Source: Endomicrobium sp. (lineage in GTDB: Bacteria > Elusimicrobiota > Endomicrobiia > Endomicrobiales > Endomicrobiaceae). Taken from it: DNA of 9,909 bases. The position numbers were made by a program, and so were the translations under genes. The stretch covers positions 1 through 9,909 of the forward strand of contig JAISLV010000070.1 of NCBI GenBank assembly GCA_031277075.1. The letters run 5' to 3'. Of the stretch, positions 1 through 5,641 are shown in pieces. Positions within the stretch are counted from its first letter, which is position 1. Each line of letters opens with the position of its first letter. The notes under the pieces are model-generated. The model had not been told where the DNA came from. It did not search any database and saw nothing but the letters and a program-made list of their open reading frames with translations.

Positions 1-935
1 TTGCAAGCGGCGTAGGCGCTTTAAGCGGCTTATTTTGGGCGCTTTTAAAAAGCGGCGACCACGTTATATTTTCAGACATAACTTATATAGCCGTCTATCG
101 TCTTTTAAACGAACTTTTCAACAATAAATTTAAAGTTGAAACTAGCATTGTAGACACAAGCGATTTAGAAGCGGTGAAAGCCGCCGTAAGACCAAACACA
201 AAACTTATACATATTGAAACGCCGGGAAACCCGACGTTAAAAATTTCAGACATAGAAGCTATCGCCGAAATTGCCCATAAAAACGGCGCGTTGCTAAGCG
301 TAGATAACACTGTCGCTTCGCCTTTTAATCAAAGACCGCTTGAGCTTGGCGCGGATTTCAGCATTGAAAGCCTTACAAAATATATAAACGGACACGGCGA
401 TTCTATGGGCGGAAGCATTAGCGGCAAAAAAGAATATTTAGACATTATACGTTTTCAGTCGCAGGTAAATTTAGGCGCGACGATAAGCCCGTTTAACGCT
501 TGGCTCATTATGAGAGGCGCGGCGACTTTTCCGTTAAGAATGAAACAGCACAATGAAAACGCTCTAAAAGTCGCGCAATTCTTGGAAAGCGCGCCTTTTG
601 TAAGTTTTGTTTCTTATCCGGGTTTAAAAAGCCATAGCGGCTATAAAACGGCTTTAAAACAAATGAACCCCGGCTTTAGCGGCTTGCTTTCTTTCGGTTT
701 AAAAGCAGACCACGACGCGCACAACAAATTTGTAAAAAATTTGCGCGTTATAACTTCGGCGGTATCTTTGGGACACGACGCAAGCCTTATAGCGTTTTTG
801 GGCGAAAAAGACGAAAGACAATATTTGTATCCTAAAGAATTTCACAACGGTTTTTTCAGATTGAGCGTAGGTATAGAAGACGCTGAAGACATTATAACAG
901 ACATTGAAAATGCAGCTAAGCGGCTAAGAAGTTAG
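1..935 (+). CDS. Cys/Met-metabolism PLP enzyme, methionine gamma-lyase-like (5' partial)
   Basis: The reading frame is open from codon 3-5, so the start lies outside the window; about 311 residues are visible of a usual 390-400. Seen: the ASGVGALSG turn of the fold, the VDNT aspartate stretch near 309-320, and SLTKY with the Schiff-base lysine at 378-380. The family (fold-type I PLP, tetrameric, cytosolic) includes methionine gamma-lyase, cystathionine gamma-lyase and O-acetylhomoserine sulfhydrylase. It differs from the second copy at 2023-3195. Where classical methionine gamma-lyase has Tyr-Gly-Cys it reads TYIAVY, so the reactive cysteine is replaced. The usual HPASMTH segment is replaced by a shorter LGEKDERQYLYPKEF stretch after VSLGHDASLI. 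Family membership is sure; substrate is not, and C-S lyase activity is inferred. The last codons (AAKRLRS, stop TAG) lie inside a dispersed repeat shared with the 2023-3195 gene, so its natural C-terminus may have been replaced. Confidence 0.85.
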   Translation, partial: ASGVGALSGLFWALLKSGDHVIFSDITYIAVYRLLNELFNNKFKVETSIVDTSDLEAVKAAVRPNTKLIHIETPGNPTLKISDIEAIAEIAHKNGALLSVDNTVASPFNQRPLELGADFSIESLTKYINGHGDSMGGSISGKKEYLDIIRFQSQVNLGATISPFNAWLIMRGAATFPLRMKQHNENALKVAQFLESAPFVSFVSYPGLKSHSGYKTALKQMNPGFSGLLSFGLKADHDAHNKFVKNLRVITSAVSLGHDASLIAFLGEKDERQYLYPKEFHNGFFRLSVGIEDAEDIITDIENAAKRLRS

Positions 936-1048
936 GCGGCTAGGCAGAGACAAAAACGGATGCATGGACGCATGGTAAAAAAACGCAACTAAGCGGCTAA
1001 GAAGTTAGGCAGCTAGGCAGAGACAACGACGGATGCATGGACGCATAG
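916..1048. repeat. 60-bp direct repeat, two copies (916-975 and 989-1048)
   Basis: Two 60-bp copies 13 bp apart match at about 56 of 60 positions. The first half is itself built of degenerate 8-mers (CTAAGCGG, CTAAGAAG, TTAGGCGG, CTAGGCAG); the second half contains GGATGCATGGACGCAT. The first copy overlaps the last 20 bases of the preceding gene, including its stop codon. A third partial copy lies at 3169-3205, again over the end of a gene. Shorter fragments of the 8-mer occur near 1246-1270 and 1299-1313. Confidence 0.85.
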
Positions 1049-1090
1049 ATGTATAGTGTTTCAGGGTCTATTTCAGGGTCTTCCCCACAC

Positions 1091-1218
1091 GTCACCCTGA
1101 ACTTGTTTCAGGGTCTGCCTTTGGTCGTTTAATGCCAAAATTCAGAAATAAAATTACAGCGGCGATAAAGACAACAGCCTTGAAAAAGCAGCAGATGCTG
1201 AAACAAGTTCAGCATGAC
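1091..1218. repeat. MITE-like palindromic element, copy 1
   Basis: The unit is bounded by 26-bp inverted ends (1091-1116 and 1193-1218) sharing the core CTGAACTTGTTTCAG. Each end is itself a hairpin. The left one closes with CC/GG beside the core; the right one, read inverted, closes with TG/CA, so pairing is kept by compensatory change. The interior holds a further small hairpin, TTTGG...CCAAA, near 1120-1139. Bases 1112-1225 recur at 1509-1621 with few differences. There is no coding capacity. GTCA...TCT hairpins with this core resemble intergenic palindromic repeats seen in many bacterial genomes; mobilisation in trans is inferred. Confidence 0.7.
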
Positions 1219-1320
1219 AGACAACGGACAACGGCAAAAAAGACGCAGCTAAGCAGCTGTGCAGCTAGGGGACGGCAACAGCGATACGGCAAAAAGACAC
1301 GGCTAAGCGGCGGTAATCAT

Positions 1321-1439
1321 CACCCAAAACTGACGCGAACACGTCGCCCAAAACTGACGCGAACACGTCGCCCAAAACTGACGCGAATGCGTCACCCAAA
1401 ACTGACGCGAAGCGTCACCCAAAACTGACGCGAATGCGT
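1321..1439. repeat. Tandem array of five ~24-bp hairpin repeats
   Basis: Five head-to-tail units lie at 1321-1344, 1345-1368, 1369-1392, 1393-1415 and 1416-1439 (24, 24, 24, 23 and 24 bp). Each starts CACCCAAAACTGACGCGAA (or CG for CA at the start) and ends in CGT. In units 3 to 5 the sequence GACGC-GAAT-GCGTC or GACGC-GAA-GCGTC forms a perfect 5-bp stem with a small loop; units 1 and 2 have GACG...CGTC. The array runs straight into the left end of the second MITE-like unit, whose GTCACCC resembles the unit junction. There are no spacers, so it is not a CRISPR array. Confidence 0.88.
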
Positions 1440-1614
1440 CACCCTGAACTTGTTTCAGGGTCTCTTTCAGGGTCTATTTCAGTGTCTGCCTTTTTTGTAG
1501 TTTTTTGTGGTCTGCCTTTGGTCGTTTAACGCCAAATTCAGAAATAAAATTACAGCGGCGATAAAGACAACAGCATTGAAAAAACAGCAGATGCTGAAAC
1601 AAGTTCAGCATGAC
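1438..1614. repeat. MITE-like palindromic element, copy 2
   Basis: It has the same left end (1438-1463) and right end (1589-1614) as the unit at 1091-1218, with the same CC/GG versus TG/CA difference between its ends. It is about 49 bp longer because of an extra T-rich stretch (about 1462-1510) containing slipped TTTCAGGGTCT copies. The interior hairpin here reads TTTGG-T-CGTTTAACG-CCAAA, with a C-G pair where copy 1 has a wobble pair. Together the two copies bracket the tandem array at 1321-1439. Confidence 0.7.
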
Positions 1615-1676
1615 AGACAACAACAGGGTTAGACGGATAACAGAAAATAAAGCAAATGGAGCGGTATGGAGAAAGT

Positions 1677-2009
1677 ATGTTAAAAAAAATAGCGTTTGCC
1701 TCTAACGACGGGGTTGTTATAGACCAGCATTTTGGGATGGCCGATATGTTTTACATTTACGAGCTTAAAGATAAAGCGTTTTCTTTAATTGAAAAAAGAA
1801 GGTTTGCAAGAAGCTCTCAACGATGTCATAACGACGAAAATTTTGAAAAAGCGTATCAAACCTTAAAAGACTGCGGCGCGGTCTTTAGCGCAAAAATAGG
1901 ACAAAGCGCGGCAAATTATTTAATTAAAAAGAATATAAGAGTTTTTGAAATAAACGCAAAAATAGAAGACGTATTAGCAAGCGTCTTAGAAACTGACAAA
2001 AAAGAATAA
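1677..2009 (+). CDS. NifX/NafY-type iron-molybdenum cofactor domain protein
   Basis: This protein of 110 residues is a single dinitrogenase iron-molybdenum cofactor biosynthesis domain (RNase H-like fold; NifX, NafY, NifB C-terminal family). Seen: the N-terminal strand KIAFASNDG, the VIDQHFGMADMF motif whose histidine is the typical cluster-contact site, the RCHNDENF segment, then DCGAVFSAKIGQSAANYL. Such proteins bind and shuttle NifB-derived Fe-S clusters. The start at 1677 is preferred over the in-frame ATG at 1656 because GGAGA at 1668-1672 sits four bases before it and homology begins there. It lies 13 bases before the mccB-like gene, so they are probably co-transcribed. A second, divergent copy of the domain follows nifB (5269-5595). 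NifX-like specificity is inferred; the domain also occurs in non-diazotrophs. Confidence 0.85.
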   Translation: MLKKIAFASNDGVVIDQHFGMADMFYIYELKDKAFSLIEKRRFARSSQRCHNDENFEKAYQTLKDCGAVFSAKIGQSAANYLIKKNIRVFEINAKIEDVLASVLETDKKE

Positions 2010-2022
2010 ACGGAGAGAAAAA

Positions 2023-3195
2023 ATGCGGCGGCATATAAACACAAATTTAATTCATGCAGGAATAAGCGAAGACGAGCTGACGGGCGCTTTAAGCGTGCCT
2101 ATTTACACTGCGGCGACTTTTAGGCAAAAAGAACTTGGGCAGACAAAAGCAGGCTACGAATACGGACGTTCGGGAAATCCTACAAGAAAAGCGCTGGAAG
2201 CCTTAATTGCGGACTTAGAGGAAGGAACTGACGGTTTTGCTTTTGCGTCTGGGCTTGCCGCTATTACGACGATAATGTTTCTTTTTAAAAGCGGCGATAA
2301 AATTTTAATATCGCAAAACGTCTACGGCGGAACTTTTAGGATTTTAGATAAGATTTTTAAGAATTTCGGAATTTCTTACGAATTTTCAGACACTTCAAAT
2401 TTAAAACTGCTCGCTCAAAAATTCTCGCGGGATAAAAGCGTAAAAGGTCTGATAATTGAAAGTCCGGCAAACCCGATATTGTCAATTACCGACATAGCTG
2501 GCGCGTCAAAAATCGCAAAAAAACACGATGCGCTTATTATAGTTGACAACACTTTTATGACGCCTTATCTTCAAAAACCGCTTGCGCTTGGCGCAGATAT
2601 TGTCGTTCACAGCGCGACTAAATATCTTGGCGGACACAGCGACGTTATCGCGGGGCTTGTAGCCGTAAAAAATAAAGAGCTTGCCGAAAAAATCAAATTT
2701 TATCAAAACGCCGCAGGAAGCGTTTTACCGCCTATTGATTCGTGGCTTTTGATACGCGGCATAAAAACTCTAGGCGTCCGCCTTGACAGGCACAATGAAA
2801 ACGCCGAGTATATCGCAAAGTTTTTACAAAATCATAAAGCCGTGTCGGAAATTTATTATCCCGGCTTAAAAAATTCTAAGGGCTACAAAATCCACAAAAA
2901 ACAGGCGGCAGGCAGCGGCGGCATTATATCTTTTATTTTAAAAGACAACTACGATATAAAACGTTTTTTTGACAGTTTGAAGCTGATAGCTCTTGCGGAA
3001 AGTTTGGGCGGCGTAGAATCCTTAGCATGCCACCCCGCAAGTATGACGCACGCAAGCATTCCTAAAGAAATAAGAGACAAGATAGGAATTTCTGAAAAAA
3101 TGATAAGACTTTCCGTAGGAATAGAAGACAAAAAAGACATAGCGGAAGATTTGGAACAAGCGATAAAGAATGCAGCTAGGCGGCTAAGAAGTTAA
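2023..3195 (+). CDS. mccB: Cystathionine gamma-lyase / gamma-synthase (MccB/MetB family)
   Basis: At 390 residues this is a full-length Cys/Met-metabolism PLP enzyme. Seen: TNLIHAG at the N-terminus, YEYGRSGNPTR (residues 45-55), ASGLAA (75-80), VYGGTF (100-105), VDNTFMTPY (174-182), HSATKYLGGHSD with Schiff-base Lys200, SWLLIRGIKTLGVR, and the C-terminal ESLGGVESLACHPASMTHA followed by RLSVGIED. Gly in place of the methionine gamma-lyase cysteine, plus the GGVESL and PASMTHA segments, matches the cystathionine gamma-lyase/synthase branch and resembles Bacillus MccB. The next gene is MccA-like, which supports reverse transsulfuration: cystathionine to cysteine, 2-oxobutyrate and ammonia. Gamma-synthase or sulfhydrylase activity cannot be excluded from sequence. 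GGAGAG (2012-2017) lies five bases before the ATG. The last codons, NAARRLRS, fall in the dispersed repeat. Confidence 0.9.
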   Translation: MRRHINTNLIHAGISEDELTGALSVPIYTAATFRQKELGQTKAGYEYGRSGNPTRKALEALIADLEEGTDGFAFASGLAAITTIMFLFKSGDKILISQNVYGGTFRILDKIFKNFGISYEFSDTSNLKLLAQKFSRDKSVKGLIIESPANPILSITDIAGASKIAKKHDALIIVDNTFMTPYLQKPLALGADIVVHSATKYLGGHSDVIAGLVAVKNKELAEKIKFYQNAAGSVLPPIDSWLLIRGIKTLGVRLDRHNENAEYIAKFLQNHKAVSEIYYPGLKNSKGYKIHKKQAAGSGGIISFILKDNYDIKRFFDSLKLIALAESLGGVESLACHPASMTHASIPKEIRDKIGISEKMIRLSVGIEDKKDIAEDLEQAIKNAARRLRS

Positions 3196-3205
3196 GCGGC
3201 TAAGC
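3169..3205. repeat. Dispersed repeat over the mccB 3' end (third copy)
   Basis: The sequence from AATGCAGCTAGGCGGCTAAG onward nearly repeats 909-945, differing only at A/G positions. It covers the final codons and stop of this gene exactly as the other copy covers the end of the 1-935 gene. The flanking coding sequences of the two genes are not alike at the nucleotide level, so the match is a property of the repeat. Confidence 0.75.
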
Positions 3206-3248
3206 AACAACCTTGCGCTTCAACAAAACACAGCTTTGTCGTTAAATT

Positions 3249-3289
3249 CCCCTTTTATTAAAAGGGTCGGCGGCGGAACGCCGACGGGG
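3249..3289 (+). terminator. Double hairpin after mccB, possible terminator or repeat
   Basis: There are two adjacent stems: CCCTTTT-ATT-AAAAGGG (3250-3266) and TCGGCG-GCGGAA-CGCCGA (3267-3284). CCCC at 3249-3252 could alternatively pair with GGGG at 3286-3289, closing both into a branched structure. The following bases are T-rich but hold no clean run, so termination would be weak. The first stem resembles the hairpin at 7802-7819, so this may be a dispersed palindromic element. The rest of the 183-base gap holds only a poor candidate promoter (TTGTCT 3300-3305, TATACC 3322-3327, 16-base spacer). Confidence 0.45.
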
Positions 3290-3378
3290 TATTTATTGTT
3301 TGTCTTTGTTATTGTCGTACATATACCGCTAGTTGCTGCAAAAGCAAAAACAACACAAATCTAAGTTTAGGAGTTTTT

Positions 3379-4290
3379 ATGAAATATTATAACGATATAA
3401 GAGAATTAATCGGCAATACGCCGATAGTGAAATTAAACAATATAGGTTTCCCAAAAGAAATAAATTTATTTGCAAAACTTGAGCTGTTCAATCCGGGCGG
3501 AAGCGTTAAAGACCGAATGGGCATGGCGGTCGTTTCCGACGCCGAGAAACGCGGGATTTTAAAGCCCGGCGGCGTTATAGTGGAAACCACCGCCGGAAAC
3601 GCAGGCATAGGAATAGCTCTTGCCGCTATAGGAAAAGGATATAGAGTTATTTTTACCGTGCCTTTAAAATTTTCGCAGGAAAAACAAGACATTATGCGCG
3701 CTTACGGAGCTGAAATAATAAACACTCCCTACGAAGAGGGAATGCAGGGCGCGTTTAAAAAAGCCCGCGAAATTGTAGAGGCGACCCCAAACGCAATATG
3801 CCTTGACCAATTTAAAAATCAGGCAAACCCGCAAGCGCACTATGAGCAGACAGGCAAAGAAATATACGAAGATTTAGACGGTAAAATTGACTATCTTGTA
3901 GCGGGAGCGGGAAGCGGCGGAACAATATGCGGAGTTTTAAAATATTTAAAAAGCAAAAACAAAAATATTAAAGGCGTTTTAGCCGACCCCATAGGCTCTA
4001 CTATGGGCGGCGGACAAGAAGGCTGCTATAAAGTTGAAGGAATAGGAAATACTTTTATACCTGAAACTTTTGATAAAACGCTTATAGACGAAGTAATTAA
4101 AACCGAAGACGGCGAAGCTTTTGACGAAATAAAAAATCTCGCAAAAAAAGAAGGAATACTTGCAGGCTCTTCCTCAGGGTCTGTTTTAAGCGCGGCAAGA
4201 AAAATAGCCGCTAAAATAACAAAGGGAAACATAGCGGTAATTTTTGCCGACAGAGGCGATAGGTATTTGTCTAAAAATATTTACAAATAA
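3379..4290 (+). CDS. mccA: O-acetylserine-dependent cystathionine beta-synthase-like (MccA family)
   Basis: A 303-residue fold-type II PLP enzyme of the cysteine synthase/cystathionine beta-synthase family. Seen: ELIGNTPIVKL at the N-terminus, NPGGSVKDR with PLP Lys44, the phosphate loop GAGSGGT (176-182), GIGNTFIP (221-228), GSSSG (263-267), and the end DRGDRYLSKNIYK. The FAKLE.FNPGGSVKDR segment, GIG..FIP and the RYLSK.IYK end match Bacillus MccA (YrhA) better than CysK, so it probably joins homocysteine to O-acetylserine or serine to make cystathionine for the preceding gene product. It has no C-terminal CBS domains. Odd feature: the substrate loop, normally T(S/A)GNTG, reads TAGNAG (71-76), with Ala75 replacing the threonine. 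TAGGAG lies five bases before the ATG. It is followed, after 92 bases, by nifB. Confidence 0.88.
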   Translation: MKYYNDIRELIGNTPIVKLNNIGFPKEINLFAKLELFNPGGSVKDRMGMAVVSDAEKRGILKPGGVIVETTAGNAGIGIALAAIGKGYRVIFTVPLKFSQEKQDIMRAYGAEIINTPYEEGMQGAFKKAREIVEATPNAICLDQFKNQANPQAHYEQTGKEIYEDLDGKIDYLVAGAGSGGTICGVLKYLKSKNKNIKGVLADPIGSTMGGGQEGCYKVEGIGNTFIPETFDKTLIDEVIKTEDGEAFDEIKNLAKKEGILAGSSSGSVLSAARKIAAKITKGNIAVIFADRGDRYLSKNIYK

Positions 4291-4382
4291 AAATTTGGAA
4301 ATTTTTTGAACCTTTTAATCCGCGCAAAAAGCGCGCCTAAATTTTCCCTTTGTATTTAATTTAATTACAAGGAACAATAATA
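4291..4382 (+). promoter_or_regulatory. nifB leader with two hairpins, one covering the ribosome binding site
   Basis: The 92-base gap between mccA and nifB can fold twice. The first stem is an outer GGAAATTT (4298-4305) with AAATTTTCC (4339-4347) around a tight CGCGC-AAAAA-GCGCG hairpin (4321-4335). The second is CCTT(T)GTA (4347-4354) with TACAAGG (4366-4372), which would bury the AAGG of the nifB Shine-Dalgarno (AAGGA, 4369-4373). The two share base 4347. There is no run of T after the first stem, so it does not look like a standard terminator. A control function is inferred from structure only. Confidence 0.4.
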
Positions 4383-5264
4383 ATGTTAGGAAAAGAAATA
4401 AAATCAAACGATATAAAAGTCAGCGCGCTTCACCCTTGTTTTAACGCAGAGGCGCACAACAAATACGGCAGGCTTCATTTGCCCGTAAGCCCGGCTTGCA
4501 ATATACAATGCAGATTTTGCAAAAGAACTTTTAACAAAACCGAAGACAGACCGGGCGTGGCGTCTGGGATTTTAAAATCGACAGACGCGGTAAAAACCGT
4601 TGAAAAAGCGCTTGAGTTATGCCCCGAAATTACAGTCGTTGGAATAGCAGGTCCCGGAGATACGCTTGCAACCGACGACGCCGTCAACTCTTTCGCTCAA
4701 GTTCATAAAAAATATCCTCATCTTATAAATTGTTTAAGCACAAACGGTTTATTGCTGCCTAGAAAAGCAAAGAAACTTATTGAAGCGGGAGTAAAAACTA
4801 TAACTGTTACGGTAAACGCCGTAGACCCGCATACGCTTACAAAAATAGTTTCGCATATATATTATCATGGAGCAAAACTTGAAGGGCTTATAGCGGCGGA
4901 AATTTTGATAGGCTCTCAGCTTGAAGGAATAAAAGCGGCAAGCGCGCTTGGAGCGACGATAAAGGTCAACACGGTTTTAATACCGGGCGTAAACAGCGCG
5001 CATATTGCAGATATTGCAAAAACGGTTAAAGAGGCGGGCGCTTCAATTTACAATATTATTCCCCTCATAGCGCAAGCCGAGTTTGAAAATCATAAAGTTC
5101 CTTCTTGCGACGAGTTAGCCGACGCAAGAAAAGCCGCAAGCGCGTATATGGAAGTTTTTTATCATTGCAAACATTGCCGCGCCGACGCCTGCGGAATACC
5201 GGGAAAAAGCGATTTATCGTCTAAACTTTACGATAGGCAAATGGAAACTTTCTCTCACGGATAA
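4383..5264 (+). CDS. nifB: NifB, radical SAM nitrogenase cofactor synthase (short form)
   Basis: This enzyme fuses two 4Fe-4S clusters and inserts a carbide and sulfur using S-adenosylmethionine, giving NifB-co, the core precursor of nitrogenase cofactors. Seen in 293 residues: HPCF (17-20), the radical SAM triad CNIQCRFC (Cys39, 43, 46), GIAGPGDTLA (87-96), LSTNGLLLP, VTVNAVDP, KVNTVLIPGVN (194-204), and the C-terminal CKHCRADACG (Cys262, 265, 270). All the NifB hallmark motifs and cysteines are present, so it looks functional. It is the short, archaeal-like form without the fused NifX domain; that domain is instead encoded by the next gene, four bases downstream. AAGGA at 4369-4373 serves the ATG at 4383 but may be paired in the leader. 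A MarB-type role in a methylthio-alkane reductase system is the main alternative. Confidence 0.93.
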   Translation: MLGKEIKSNDIKVSALHPCFNAEAHNKYGRLHLPVSPACNIQCRFCKRTFNKTEDRPGVASGILKSTDAVKTVEKALELCPEITVVGIAGPGDTLATDDAVNSFAQVHKKYPHLINCLSTNGLLLPRKAKKLIEAGVKTITVTVNAVDPHTLTKIVSHIYYHGAKLEGLIAAEILIGSQLEGIKAASALGATIKVNTVLIPGVNSAHIADIAKTVKEAGASIYNIIPLIAQAEFENHKVPSCDELADARKAASAYMEVFYHCKHCRADACGIPGKSDLSSKLYDRQMETFSHG

Positions 5265-5268
5265 TATA

Positions 5269-5595
5269 ATGGCGATAAAAATAGCTTTAACTTCAAGCGA
5301 CGGAAAATTCATAGACAAACATTTTGGGAAATGCGAAAAATTTTTGATTGCGGAATTTAATCCAAAAACAGGCGAATACGAAATAAAAGAAACAAGAGAA
5401 ATTGAACGTTTATGTTCAGATAACGGGCATACTCAAGCAAAACTTTTAAACGTGATAAAATTGTTGAGCGGCTGCAAATACGTTATAACCGCAAGAATAG
5501 GAGTTTGGGTGGCGTCTGAATTAAAATTAAACGGAATTATCCCCATAGAATTTTTTGGAAAAACTAAAGACGCGTTTAAGCAAATGGGTTTTTAG
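5269..5595 (+). CDS. NifX-domain protein, detached NifB C-terminal-like domain
   Basis: 108 residues, one dinitrogenase iron-molybdenum cofactor domain: KIALTSSDGKFIDKHFGKCEKF at the N-terminus (the HFG histidine at residue 19), LCSDNGHTQAKLL, then GCKYVITARIGVWVASEL. This arrangement is closest to the domain fused to the C-terminus of proteobacterial NifB, and its place four bases after a NifB lacking that domain suggests a split version acting as the NifB-co holder. The start has only a weak GGA ten bases upstream, so translation is probably coupled to nifB. It shares the fold but only limited identity with the 1677-2009 protein. The last codons and TAG stop lie in a short sequence repeated near 7788 and 7876. 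Confidence 0.87.
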   Translation: MAIKIALTSSDGKFIDKHFGKCEKFLIAEFNPKTGEYEIKETREIERLCSDNGHTQAKLLNVIKLLSGCKYVITARIGVWVASELKLNGIIPIEFFGKTKDAFKQMGF

Positions 5596-5622
5596 AGACA
5601 CCCAAATAGCGTCTAGCAAATA

Positions 5623-5641
5623 AAGGAGCGAATGTAAAATG
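5623..5641 (+). promoter_or_regulatory. nifH ribosome binding site with start-stop ATGTAA
   Basis: AAGGAG (5623-5628) is ten bases before the nifH ATG at 5639. Between them lies ATG TAA (5632-5637), a start codon followed directly by a stop, only three bases after the Shine-Dalgarno. The short spacing makes real initiation there unlikely. The nifH start is fixed by the conserved [16 protein letters not shown]-terminus. Confidence 0.5.

Larger units (their letters stand above)
936..1676. other. Repeat-filled non-coding block between two genes
   Basis: This 741-base gap has no gene I can support. Nearly all of it belongs to repeats: the 60-bp direct repeats, two MITE-like units (1091-1218, 1438-1614), the tandem hairpin array (1321-1439), and slipped copies of TTTCAGGGTCTA near 1059-1080 and 1456-1485. 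A frame open from 1132 to 1428 is a translation of these repeats, giving PKLTR repeats, and has no Shine-Dalgarno. I see no convincing promoter for the gene at 1677, though one must lie here or the gene is read from upstream. Confidence 0.75.

Noticed and set aside
1132..1428. A 98-codon open frame with PKLTR repeats
   Set aside because: It is a translation of the MITE-like unit and the tandem 24-bp array, has no Shine-Dalgarno, and its composition is set by the repeats.
1321..1439. CRISPR array
   Set aside because: Units are contiguous with no unique spacers, only five are present, and there are no cas genes.
1656..1676. Upstream ATG as the start of the first NifX-domain gene
   Set aside because: It has no Shine-Dalgarno; GGAGA is correctly placed for the ATG at 1677, where family similarity begins.
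3196..3378. SAM or T-box riboswitch before mccA
   Set aside because: A riboswitch would suit a sulfur gene, but I see no SAM-I core, no T-box and no antiterminator arrangement, only the double hairpin.
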